Below, in pieces: positions 8,863-16,043 of a stretch of 30,007 bases of DNA. The notes under the pieces were generated by a model, which worked only from the letters and a program-made list of their open reading frames with translations, was not told the DNA's origin and did not search any database. The stretch is from Patescibacteria group bacterium (lineage in GTDB: Bacteria > Patescibacteriota > Gracilibacteria > UBA1369 > PNNO01): contig JAHJMX010000089.1 in the NCBI GenBank assembly GCA_018821175.1, positions 1 to 30,007 of the forward strand, written 5' to 3'. Both the position numbers and the translations under genes were made by a program. Each line of letters starts with the position of its first letter. The first letter of the stretch is position 1.

Positions 8863-8889
8863 TTGACTTTTTGACTCCCATACTATAAT
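8863..8889 (+). promoter_or_regulatory. Strong promoter upstream of the rny leader RNA
   Basis: TTGACT at 8863-8868 and TATAAT at 8884-8889 with a 15-bp spacer (16 if GTTGAC is used). A second TTGACT at 8871 is too close to act as the -35. The predicted RNA start is about 8896-8897, more than 210 nt before the rny start codon. Confidence 0.7.
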
Positions 8890-8896
8890 TTATTTA

Positions 8897-9110
8897 ATGG
8901 TTAAATCATTGATTTAATTTAGTTGAATAAGAATCGATAAAAGGTTAAGTGAAAGCTAAGAGATTGAATTTTAAATTTGAAAAAAATGACATTGAATTTA
9001 GATATATTTTTAGTTAGTAGACGGTAAAAAGCCATTACTGCGCGTTGCAGTAATATCGATTCAAATTCGGGGCTAAGTTAGATCAGTGTTGCCATAACAC
9101 TAACTTTTTT
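8897..9110 (+). ncRNA. Candidate structured leader RNA / small RNA ending in a terminator before rny
   Basis: About 214 nt of non-coding sequence between a strong promoter and the rny ATG. (1) Hairpin TTAAATC (8901-8907) with GATTTAA (8911-8917). (2) Long-range helix: GAATCGAT (8931-8938) pairs with ATCGATTC (9055-9062). Across a symmetric AA/AA internal loop, GAAT (8925-8928) pairs with ATTC (9065-9068), and TTAG (8919-8922) with CTAA (9073-9076). (3) Hairpin ATTACTGC (9034-9041) with GCAGTAAT (9047-9054), abutting helix 2 so the two could stack. (4) Possible inner helix 8954-8962 with 9007-9015, using G-U pairs. (5) A 3' terminator. It resembles no family I can recall (checked by eye against tmRNA, RNase P RNA, SRP RNA and common riboswitches). 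It could be a free small RNA or an attenuator controlling rny. Confidence 0.6.
9084..9110 (+). terminator. Intrinsic terminator directly before the rny start codon
   Basis: AGTGTT (9085-9090) pairs with AACACT (9096-9101) around a 5-nt loop. Outer AAGTT/AACTT pairing is possible across a bulge. A run of six T (9105-9110) ends two bases before the ATG at 9113. No other promoter is seen between it and rny, so rny should depend on read-through. Confidence 0.65.
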
Positions 9111-9112
9111 GT

Positions 9113-10639
9113 ATGGATAGCATGTTAATTTTACTGGCCTTAGTAGGGCTTGGAGCGGGAACGGTGGGTGGTTATTTTTATAGAAAAAATGTCGTTGAAT
9201 CGAAGAACAGAGATTTGAATGAAAAAAGTGCGCAATTACTTAAAGACGCACAAAACAAAGCTAAAGATCTTCTTTTTGAAGCCAAGAATAATTCTTTTAA
9301 ATTGCTTGATGAAGCAAAGAAAGATGAGCGCATGAAGCGTGAACAGCTTCATAAAATTGAACAAAGACTTGTTTCAAAGGAACAGATTCTTGAAAAAAAA
9401 TCTGAAGATGCAGATAAACTAAAAGAGGAACTTGAAAATAAAGTTACTTCTGTTAAACGTCTTCGTGAAGAGGTGCAAAAAATTCAAGAAATGCAAGAAG
9501 TGGAACTTGAGAAAGTTGCACAAATGTCTAAGGAAGACGCTAAAGCAATTCTTCTTAAAAAGGTTGAGGATGATACTAAAGAAGTTTTGGTTGAGCAGAT
9601 CAAGAAGACTGAAAAAGAGGTCAAAGATCAGGCTGCACAAAAAGCAAAATATATTATCGCTGAGGCGGTCCAAAAATATGCCGCTGAAACTACAGTTGAA
9701 TCTACAGCTACAATAGTAAGTCTTCCTTCTGATGATATGAAGGGACGTATTATTGGGCGTGAAGGTAGAAATATTAATACATTTGAAGAGATTACAGGTG
9801 TGGATGTGATTGTTGATGATACACCAGGATCAATTGTTATTTCCGGATTTGATCTAGTGCGTCGTTATGTCGCAAAAATTACACTTGAACGTTTGATTTC
9901 TGATGGACGTATTCATCCAGCTAGAATTGAAGAAACTTATGAAAAAGTTAAAGGTGAAGTTGGGCAACTTGTGAAAGAGCTTGGTGAAAAAGCTGCTTTT
10001 GATGTTGGTGTTGCTGGGCTTCATCCAAATCTTGTTAAACTTCTTGGACGGCTTAAATTTAGAGTTAGTCATGGGCAAAATGTTCTTAAGCATTCAATGG
10101 AAGTTGCATTTATAGCTGCTAATCTTGCTTCTGAGCTTGGAGCTGATGTGAATATTTGTAAACGTGCTGGATTGCTTCACGATATTGGTAAGGCAGTTGA
10201 TCATGAAGTGCAAGGAAATCATGCTGCGATTGGTCGTGATATTGCTAAGAAATTTGGGATTAGTCCTGCAGTGATTCATTGTATCGAGTCGCATAATGAT
10301 TACATTGAAGCTGATTCATTAGAAGCAATGATTGTTTCTGCGGCTAATGCAATTGCAAATTCTCGACCTGGTGCAAGTAAGGATAATTTAGATAATTATA
10401 TAAAACGTTTGGATGAGCTTGAAAATGTATGTTCAACATTTGAAGGAGTTGAAAAATCATTTGCAATTCAATCTGGAACTGAGGTGCGAGTATTCGTTAA
10501 TCCAACTAATGTAGATGATTTGGGTGCGGTTAAATTGTCGCATGAGATTACGCGTAAGATTGAACGTGACTTGCAGTATCCGGGCCAAATAAAGGTTAAT
10601 GTTATACGGGAAACGAGAGATGAAGCTTATGCAAAGTAA
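9113..10639 (+). CDS. rny: Ribonuclease Y
   Basis: 508 residues, the normal length for RNase Y, the membrane-tethered endoribonuclease that starts decay of many mRNAs. Domains in order: N-terminal membrane helix (about 4-22); long coiled coil (about 25-185), seen as a charged E/K-rich stretch; KH RNA-binding domain (about 200-265) with the GxxG loop in GRIIGREGRN (211-220); HD phosphodiesterase domain with H356-D357 in LLHDIGKAVDHE; and the usual C-terminal region with the PGQIKV stretch. All key residues are present. The start codon follows a terminator hairpin by two bases and has no Shine-Dalgarno, so expression may be controlled by the leader RNA. A second ATG at 9122 is a less likely start. 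It is followed by its own strong terminator. Confidence 0.95.
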   Translation: MDSMLILLALVGLGAGTVGGYFYRKNVVESKNRDLNEKSAQLLKDAQNKAKDLLFEAKNNSFKLLDEAKKDERMKREQLHKIEQRLVSKEQILEKKSEDADKLKEELENKVTSVKRLREEVQKIQEMQEVELEKVAQMSKEDAKAILLKKVEDDTKEVLVEQIKKTEKEVKDQAAQKAKYIIAEAVQKYAAETTVESTATIVSLPSDDMKGRIIGREGRNINTFEEITGVDVIVDDTPGSIVISGFDLVRRYVAKITLERLISDGRIHPARIEETYEKVKGEVGQLVKELGEKAAFDVGVAGLHPNLVKLLGRLKFRVSHGQNVLKHSMEVAFIAANLASELGADVNICKRAGLLHDIGKAVDHEVQGNHAAIGRDIAKKFGISPAVIHCIESHNDYIEADSLEAMIVSAANAIANSRPGASKDNLDNYIKRLDELENVCSTFEGVEKSFAIQSGTEVRVFVNPTNVDDLGAVKLSHEITRKIERDLQYPGQIKVNVIRETRDEAYAK

Positions 10640-10653
10640 TTAGAAATTATTAG

Positions 10654-10681
10654 GAGAGGTTAATTTGTAACCTCTCTTTTT
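10654..10681 (+). terminator. Intrinsic terminator after rny
   Basis: GAGAGGTTA (10654-10662) pairs perfectly with TAACCTCTC (10668-10676) around a 5-nt loop, followed by TTTTT. It lies 14 bp past the rny stop codon. Confidence 0.9.
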
Positions 10682-10724
10682 AAAATACGTTATAAAAACC
10701 TGAATAAGATTAAAAAATAAATCT

Positions 10725-10736
10725 CAACCCCTTAAC
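10725..10736 (+). promoter_or_regulatory. CAACCCCTTAAC leader motif shared by the two SLH genes (copy 1)
   Basis: CAACCCCTTAAC lies 8 nt before the ATG at 10745. A near copy, CAAACCCTTTAAC (11820-11832), lies 9 nt before the ATG of the next gene. It may be duplicated along with the gene or may be a translation or regulatory signal. Its function is unknown. Confidence 0.3.
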
Positions 10737-10744
10737 ATTCTATT

Positions 10745-11812
10745 ATGAAAAAACTCCTATTGCTTGTAATGGCGTTTGGAATGTTTGCTGTAATTACACC
10801 CGCAGTTTTTGCAACAGATGTTTGCTCAGACACGCCAGAATCAAGTGCTGATTTTTACGTGGAAACTTCGCGTGCTTCTTGGCTCATGGGCCAATCATGT
10901 ACAGATTCTAATGTTGTCACTACTATGCCGCAAGGTTCGGTTATGCATGTAATTGGTATGACTGAGTATTGGCATAAGCTTGTTACTGAAGAGGGGCAAG
11001 TTGGATGGATGTGGGTTGATTTTGTACAGCCAACATCTAAGACTTTTAATCCTGTTAGTGCGGAGCCTGAACCAGTGGTTATTTCGGATCCAGTTGTTGA
11101 AGAACCAGTTGTGTATAGTCCAATGTATGATATCGCAGGATATAAATACGAAACAGCTGTTTGGTATGTATACAATCAAGGAATTGTACAAGGATATCCA
11201 GATGGGGCATATCAACCAGACAGAGTTATCAATCGTGCAGAGCTGTTGAAGATTATTATTGAGGCAGCCTATGATGATGAATTTGCATCATATGGGAATC
11301 AGAGTTGTTTCTCAGATGTTCCAGCAGGACAGTGGTATACGCCTTATATATGTTTTGCAAAACATGCAGGGATTGTACAGGGATATGGTGATGGAAGTTT
11401 CCAGCCAGCAGCAGAAATTAACTTTGTAGAAGCACTTAAAATGGCGCTAGTTGGATTTGGGCATGAATATACAGAAGGAGATCCATGGTACAAAGATATT
11501 GTGCAACTTGGAGGCAATGAAAGAGCGATTCCAATGGACATCAAATCATTTTCGGTAGCGTTCACCCGCGGACAAATGGCAGAGATGATTACTAAGATAA
11601 TGAAAGGGCAGGATGGAACTTTGGAAGAATATGTGAATAACTTAGTTTATTATAATTACAATGTTAATTATGGAACTATTGATGCTGGTATTGATATGGA
11701 AGATGCGTATAAAAATGGACAGTGTCTTTGGGACTTAACAGTTTATGATACTGGTGAATTTAATGATGCTGGAATGGAGTGTAAAAATGGAGACTGGTTG
11801 TTTATAGATTAA
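10745..11812 (+). CDS. S-layer-homology (SLH) surface protein with SH3-like domain, paralog 1
   Basis: 355 residues. A signal peptide (1-23, ending VFA) precedes a bacterial SH3-like module (about 35-97), seen in the GSVMHVIG and GQVGWMWVDFV stretches. A Pro/Val/Glu linker (about 104-126) leads to three SLH repeats at roughly 127-180, 186-240 and 246-300. The first two carry the GIVQGYPDGAYQPDRVINRA and GIVQGYGDGSFQP signatures; the third is weaker but keeps FTRGQMAEMI. SLH domains bind cell-wall polysaccharide and hold proteins at the surface. The C-terminus ends in a short tail (GQC, MECKNGDWL) that looks like a reduced form of the cysteine-rich module in the next gene. It is 29 bp upstream of that paralog, so they are a tandem duplicate and likely cotranscribed. 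No Shine-Dalgarno is present. Confidence 0.9.
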   Translation: MKKLLLLVMAFGMFAVITPAVFATDVCSDTPESSADFYVETSRASWLMGQSCTDSNVVTTMPQGSVMHVIGMTEYWHKLVTEEGQVGWMWVDFVQPTSKTFNPVSAEPEPVVISDPVVEEPVVYSPMYDIAGYKYETAVWYVYNQGIVQGYPDGAYQPDRVINRAELLKIIIEAAYDDEFASYGNQSCFSDVPAGQWYTPYICFAKHAGIVQGYGDGSFQPAAEINFVEALKMALVGFGHEYTEGDPWYKDIVQLGGNERAIPMDIKSFSVAFTRGQMAEMITKIMKGQDGTLEEYVNNLVYYNYNVNYGTIDAGIDMEDAYKNGQCLWDLTVYDTGEFNDAGMECKNGDWLFID

Positions 11813-11841
11813 ATAATTTCAAACCCTTTAACTTTATAAGT

Positions 11842-13293
11842 ATGAAAAAAACGCTTCTAGGAGTAGCGGTTGCAGCAATTATGTCTTCGATACTATTTGT
11901 ATCGGCGGCTTTTGCGACAGACATTTGTAGCAACACTCCACTATCAAGTGCAAATTTCAATGTAGAAACTACTTCTGCAGTTTATTTGCGCGACATTTCG
12001 TGTATGGATTCAAACATTACTGCAACTTTGCCAGCTGGAGAAGTTTTGCATGTAATTGGTCTGACTGAAGGATGGCACAAAATTGAACGTGCTGATGGTA
12101 GTACTGGATGGCTTTGGGAGACTTTTTTAACTTCTACTACAAAGCCTTTCAATGCAGTGGTAACAACTCCGGAACCAGTCGTGGTCCCAGTTGTGGAGGA
12201 GCCAACTTTGTATAGTCCGATGTACGATATTTCAGGATACAAGTATGAAAATGCAATTTGGTATGTATACAATCAAGGGATTGTTGGAGGATATCCAGAC
12301 GGATCATATCAAGCAAATAGAGTGATCAACCGTGCAGAGCTTTTAAAAATAATAGTTGAGGCAGCATATGATAATGAATTCGCGTCATATGGGAATTCGA
12401 GCTGTTTCTCAGACGTTCCAGCTGGGGAGTGGTATACACCTTATGTGTGTTTCGCAAAATCAGAAGGAATTGTACAAGGATATGCAGATGGGAGTTTTAA
12501 ACCAGCAGCAGAAATTAACTTTGTAGAAGCTTTGAAGATGGCGATGGTTGGATTTGGGCATGAATATACAGAAGGAGAACCATGGTACAAAAATATCGTT
12601 GAACTTGGAGGAGCAGAAAAAGCAATTCCAATCGACATCAAATCATTCTCAGTAGCCTTTACACGCGGGCAAATGGCAGAGATGATTACAAGAGTGATGA
12701 AAGGTAATGATGGCGTTTTGGAAGACTATCTTGGAGTTGAAGTATACAACAACTACACAGTTACATATGCAACTATTGATGCAGGAATTGATGTAGAAGA
12801 TTTAGTTGGAAGTGGGCAATGCGTTTCTTCTGCAGGGGTTGTTTACAACGATGGAGTTTCATTTGAAATGAGTGAATGTACAACTTGTATGTGTGCAGAC
12901 GGGAACTGGCTTTGTACAGGACTTTGTATGCCAGAGGAAGAGACAGTTATTTATACTAACGAAGAACAGGCATTTACTCTTGAACTTCCAGGGACGTGGG
13001 TTGATGTGGTTGCACAGCAATTGCCTGGGGACGAGATTTTTATTAAATCTTCAGTAGATGAGGATAGATATTTTGATATTATATTTTATGGACTTCAATA
13101 TGGGGATGCAATGATTCTCGATGAGGGGCAAGTTAGAACTGTACTGATTGGAGAAACTCCAGAATATGCAATTTTAATGAGAACCTTTGATTGTAAAAAT
13201 AGTATGCCGAGTTGTGCTGTTGAGGATGAAATTGATTCAACAATACAGGATGAGCTAGAAATGATTCTTGAAACGTTTACTTTGATTCAATAA
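11842..13293 (+). CDS. SLH surface protein with SH3-like domain, paralog 2, with Cys-rich and extra C-terminal domain
   Basis: 483 residues, closely similar to the preceding gene over about residues 1-322. It has a signal peptide (1-25, ending AFA), an SH3-like module (about 36-97), a Pro/Val linker, and three SLH repeats (about 127-300; GIVGGYPDGSYQANRVINRA, GIVQGYADGSFKP, FTRGQMAEMI). It then differs. Residues 325-362 form a cysteine-rich module with C327, C346, C349, C351, C358 and C362, spaced like a VWC-like knottin. Residues 375-483 form a separate domain starting FTLELPGTWVDVV, a pattern seen in PsbP-like and other small alpha/beta exported domains; I cannot name it further. The cysteines would need oxidation, which fits with the DsbA-like gene in this window. 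Probably cotranscribed with paralog 1. The downstream CIRCE hairpin could end the transcript. Confidence 0.88.
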   Translation: MKKTLLGVAVAAIMSSILFVSAAFATDICSNTPLSSANFNVETTSAVYLRDISCMDSNITATLPAGEVLHVIGLTEGWHKIERADGSTGWLWETFLTSTTKPFNAVVTTPEPVVVPVVEEPTLYSPMYDISGYKYENAIWYVYNQGIVGGYPDGSYQANRVINRAELLKIIVEAAYDNEFASYGNSSCFSDVPAGEWYTPYVCFAKSEGIVQGYADGSFKPAAEINFVEALKMAMVGFGHEYTEGEPWYKNIVELGGAEKAIPIDIKSFSVAFTRGQMAEMITRVMKGNDGVLEDYLGVEVYNNYTVTYATIDAGIDVEDLVGSGQCVSSAGVVYNDGVSFEMSECTTCMCADGNWLCTGLCMPEEETVIYTNEEQAFTLELPGTWVDVVAQQLPGDEIFIKSSVDEDRYFDIIFYGLQYGDAMILDEGQVRTVLIGETPEYAILMRTFDCKNSMPSCAVEDEIDSTIQDELEMILETFTLIQ

Positions 13294-13305
13294 ATTCATT
13301 TAAAC

Positions 13306-13333
13306 TTGACTAGAGGATTTAGCACTTTATAAT
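13306..13333 (+). promoter_or_regulatory. groES-groEL promoter
   Basis: TTGACT at 13306-13311 and TATAAT at 13328-13333, 16 bp apart. The -10 box fills the first six bases of the 9-bp CIRCE spacer, so repressor binding would block polymerase. Confidence 0.85.
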
Positions 13334-13350
13334 ACTGAGTGCTAAATCCT
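13314..13350. promoter_or_regulatory. CIRCE operator (HrcA site) of the groES-groEL operon
   Basis: TTAGCACTT (13319-13327), a 9-bp spacer, then GAGTGCTAA (13337-13345). This is the CIRCE layout with one mismatch in the left arm. The dyad extends to perfect 13-bp arms, AGGATTTAGCACT (13314-13326) and AGTGCTAAATCCT (13338-13350), followed by TTTTTATTT. CIRCE is the known binding site of HrcA, the heat-shock repressor; hrcA itself is not in this window. The extended hairpin plus T-run also has the form of a terminator for the upstream SLH genes. Confidence 0.92.
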
Positions 13351-13394
13351 TTTTATTTACGTCTTAGCATTTTGTATCTTTAACTATTTTCAAT

Positions 13395-13694
13395 ATGGCA
13401 AAAATCATACCTGTATCAGATAATTTGGTTGTTGAAGCCCTTGAGGCCGAGAAAACTGCTTCTGGGATTATTATTCCTGATACTGCTTCAAAAGAAAAAC
13501 CTCAAAAGGGGAAAGTAATTGCTGCTGGTCCTGGAAAAGTTGGTGATGATAATGAACGTATTCCAATGGAGGTGAAAGAAGGGGATACTATACTTTTCAA
13601 ATTTCAAGAATGGGGCGCTACAAAAGTAAAAGTTGATGGTAAAGAACTTTTGGTTTTGAAAGCTGATGATGTGCTTGGAATTTTCCAAGATTAA
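13395..13694 (+). CDS. groES: Co-chaperonin GroES
   Basis: 99 residues, normal for the 10-kDa co-chaperonin that caps GroEL and closes the folding chamber in the cytoplasm. The N-terminal strand (IIPVSDNLVVEALEAE), the mobile loop that docks on GroEL (SGIIIPDTASKEKPQKG, about 23-39) and the C-terminal strand (VLKADDVLGIF) are all present. The usual Tyr-Gly-Gly turn reads FQEWGATKVKVDG, a divergent but acceptable form. It is the first gene of the CIRCE-controlled operon, with 56 bp before groEL. No Shine-Dalgarno precedes the ATG. Confidence 0.95.
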   Translation: MAKIIPVSDNLVVEALEAEKTASGIIIPDTASKEKPQKGKVIAAGPGKVGDDNERIPMEVKEGDTILFKFQEWGATKVKVDGKELLVLKADDVLGIFQD

Positions 13695-13750
13695 TTCGTA
13701 CATAAAAATTCATACTTTAATATAATTATTACTTAAACTCGAAAAATATT

Positions 13751-15397
13751 ATGGCTAAACAAATTGCATTCAGTGATGAAGCGCGTCAACAGCTTTTCTC
13801 AGGAGTAACACAACTTGCGAAAGCTGTTCGTATTACACTTGGGCCAAAAGGTCGCAATGTAGTTCTTGATAAAAAATACGGGTCTCCAACAATTACAAAT
13901 GATGGAGTTACGATTGCCCGTGAAATTGAACTTCCAGATAAATATGAGAATATGGGAGCGCAGCTTGTTCGTGAAGTTGCTACAAAAACTAATGATATTG
14001 CTGGGGATGGGACAACAACTGCAACTATTCTTGCACATGCGATGATTCAAGAAGGTCTTCGAAATGTTACTGCTGGGGCGAATCCTATGAAGCTTAAAAT
14101 TGGGATGATGATGGCTGTAAAGAAAGTTGTTGCAGAGCTTGCGAAAAATGCTGTGCAAATTGGGGATTCAAAAGAAAAGATTGCTCAAGTTGCTACGATT
14201 TCTGCTCAAAGTGAGGAAATTGGTGAAATGATAGCTGATATGATGGAGGCGATTGGGGCGGATGGAGTGATTACCGTTGAGGAATCTCAAGGAATGGATG
14301 ATGAGCAAGAAGTTGTTAAAGGTATGCAATTTGATAATGGATATATTTCTCCATACATGCTTACAGACCCAGCTCAAATGACAGCCGAGTATTCAAATGT
14401 AAAAATTCTCGTTACAGATAAGAAAATTTCTTCTATTCAGGAAATTCTCCCTTTAATTGAAAAACTTGCCCAAACAGGGAAGAAAGAACTTGTGATTATT
14501 GCTGAAGATGTTGAAGGAGAAGCTCTTGCAACACTTGTTCTTAATAAACTTCGTGGGACATTTAGTGTGCTTGCAGTCAAAGCTCCTGCATTTGGAGATC
14601 GCAGGAAAGAAATGTTGAAAGATATAGCTGCAATTACAGGTGCTCGCGTAATTTCTGAAGAAATTGGTTTGAAATTGGATACAGCTGATATGGGAGATCT
14701 TGGTGAAGCTCATAAAATTATTGCTGATAAAGATAAATGTATTATCATTGAAGGAAAAGGATCTCAAACAGAAGTGGAAGCTCGTATTAATGAAATAAAA
14801 GTTGCACTTGATCATTCAAAATCAGAATTTGATAAAGAAAAATTGAAAGAAAGATTAGCAAAACTTGCCGGAGGAATTGGAGTTTTGAAAGTTGGTGCTG
14901 CTACAGAAACAGAGCTTAAAGAGAAAAAACATCGTATAGAAGATGCGCTTCAAGCCACAAAGGCTGCCGTTGAAGAAGGGATTGTTGCCGGTGGTGGTGT
15001 CGCACTTTTGGAAGCTTCGAAAGTTCTTGATGGAGTTGAAGGGGATAACGATGAAGTTACTGGACATCATATTGTTCAAAAAGCACTTAAGTCACCTTTG
15101 TTCCAAATTGCAGTAAATGCTGGGAAAGAAGGCTCTGTAATCGTTGATAAAGTGATTCATGAAAAAGCTGGAATTGGTTATGATGCTGCAAAAGATGAAT
15201 ATGTAGACATGGTTGCTGCTGGAATTATCGACCCAGCTAAAGTGACTCGTAGTGCTCTTCAAAACGCAGCTTCTATTGCTTCGATTTTCCTAACAATGGA
15301 AGGTGCAATTACTGATATCCCAGAAGAGAATAAAGATAATGATGCTATGTCTGCTCAACATGGAATGGGAGGGATGGGCGGAATGGGAATGATGTAA
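13751..15397 (+). CDS. groEL: Chaperonin GroEL
   Basis: 548 residues, full length for the 60-kDa chaperonin, which forms 14-mer rings and folds proteins with ATP and GroES. Visible hallmarks are the N-terminal ITLGPKGRNVVLDKKYG (about 28-44), the nucleotide-binding GDGTTTATILA (about 86-96), the apical-domain stretch IAEDVEGEALATLVLNKLRG, the AAVEEGIVAGGG signature (about 404-415) and the C-terminal GGMGGMGMM tail. It follows groES by 56 bp and shares its CIRCE promoter. A TATAAT-like box at 13721 in the spacer lacks a good -35, so I do not call a second promoter. A terminator lies downstream. The long antisense reading frames across this gene are codon-bias shadows. Confidence 0.97.
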   Translation: MAKQIAFSDEARQQLFSGVTQLAKAVRITLGPKGRNVVLDKKYGSPTITNDGVTIAREIELPDKYENMGAQLVREVATKTNDIAGDGTTTATILAHAMIQEGLRNVTAGANPMKLKIGMMMAVKKVVAELAKNAVQIGDSKEKIAQVATISAQSEEIGEMIADMMEAIGADGVITVEESQGMDDEQEVVKGMQFDNGYISPYMLTDPAQMTAEYSNVKILVTDKKISSIQEILPLIEKLAQTGKKELVIIAEDVEGEALATLVLNKLRGTFSVLAVKAPAFGDRRKEMLKDIAAITGARVISEEIGLKLDTADMGDLGEAHKIIADKDKCIIIEGKGSQTEVEARINEIKVALDHSKSEFDKEKLKERLAKLAGGIGVLKVGAATETELKEKKHRIEDALQATKAAVEEGIVAGGGVALLEASKVLDGVEGDNDEVTGHHIVQKALKSPLFQIAVNAGKEGSVIVDKVIHEKAGIGYDAAKDEYVDMVAAGIIDPAKVTRSALQNAASIASIFLTMEGAITDIPEENKDNDAMSAQHGMGGMGGMGMM

Positions 15398-15507
15398 AAA
15401 CTTTTCTTCTTAAAGTAATCAAAATCAATTAGCTTCTCGTTGGCAAAAAATTGCTTATGGGGAGCTTTTGTTTTAGGATTCATTGTAGTGTTAAAAACGG
15501 AATTTTC

Positions 15508-15549
15508 AAAAACTTCTTTTGCATGTAATTATGTGAGAGAAGTTTTTTT
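15508..15549 (+). terminator. Intrinsic terminator after groEL
   Basis: AAAAACTTCT (15508-15517) pairs perfectly with AGAAGTTTTT (15538-15547), ending in a T-run. The 20-nt loop is large. It lies about 110 bp after the groEL stop. The remainder of the 217-bp gap holds only the next promoter. Confidence 0.65.
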
Positions 15550-15578
15550 GTAAGAATATTTTATTCGTACATCTCTTA

Positions 15579-15587
15579 TGCTATAAT
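15579..15587 (+). promoter_or_regulatory. Extended -10 promoter for the pyrH operon
   Basis: TGCTATAAT at 15579-15587 is a perfect extended -10 element, 27 bp before the ATG at 15615. No good -35 is seen, as is usual for extended -10 promoters. The same TGCTATAAT is found before the gene at 29463. Confidence 0.65.
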
Positions 15588-15614
15588 CTGCCGTAGAAAA
15601 TAATAATTCTAAGT

Positions 15615-16037
15615 ATGGTAAATCAAAAAAAATCTAAATTAATAGATGGGCCGAGGCGTGTTATGAAAATAATGAAAAATGCTATCACTTTGCAAGATGA
15701 TGATTTTGTGATTAATCAAATTGATGGGGATAAGGTTGATAATGATGAAGTTAATGTTGATAAAGGTTATTCACATGGAGCAATCGGGGTATCTCAAGTC
15801 CCGGAAGCTGCTGAAAAGGTTAAGGTTAGTTTTGGGAATTTCGCAAAGCTTGTTGCAAATAGGAATTTTGAAGACGTTATTGAAATGAATAAAGATGAAG
15901 ATGTGATTGTGAGCAGTAATTTACTTGCAGATTTAGCTAATTCTCATGAAAATGAAGGAGAACGCAGAATTCCAGCAGTTTTTGTTGTTGGAGTTTTAAT
16001 CGGGATTGTCATTACATACATTCTTTTAACTTATTAA
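15615..16037 (+). CDS. Small tail-anchored protein of unknown function
   Basis: I do not recognise this 140-residue protein. It starts with a basic segment (KKSKLIDGPRRVMKIMKN), continues with an acidic Asp/Val/Asn-rich region (about 28-115), and ends with a single hydrophobic helix (about 118-139, IPAVFVVGVLIGIVITYIL) at the extreme C-terminus. That arrangement predicts a tail-anchored or single-pass protein with its bulk in the cytoplasm. It is the first gene of the operon with pyrH, whose start is only 6 bp after its stop codon, and it follows an extended -10 promoter. Codon use and base composition match the neighbours. Confidence 0.7.
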   Translation: MVNQKKSKLIDGPRRVMKIMKNAITLQDDDFVINQIDGDKVDNDEVNVDKGYSHGAIGVSQVPEAAEKVKVSFGNFAKLVANRNFEDVIEMNKDEDVIVSSNLLADLANSHENEGERRIPAVFVVGVLIGIVITYILLTY

Positions 16038-16043
16038 TATACG

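Noticed and set aside
8897..9110. The rny leader as 6S RNA, tmRNA, RNase P RNA, SRP RNA or a common riboswitch
   Set aside because: No conserved core sequence of these RNAs was found by eye (no tRNA-like end, no P4 core, no SRP tetraloop motif), and 6S RNA would pair its two ends instead of having a separate 3' terminator hairpin.
13721..13726. TATAAT box between groES and groEL as an internal promoter
   Set aside because: No acceptable -35 at 16-18 bp and no extended -10; likely chance in AT-rich sequence.
13799..15079. Long antisense reading frames across groEL (also across rny, dnaA, rplY and the SLH genes)
   Set aside because: Their translations are low-complexity and match no family; they mirror codon bias of the real genes.
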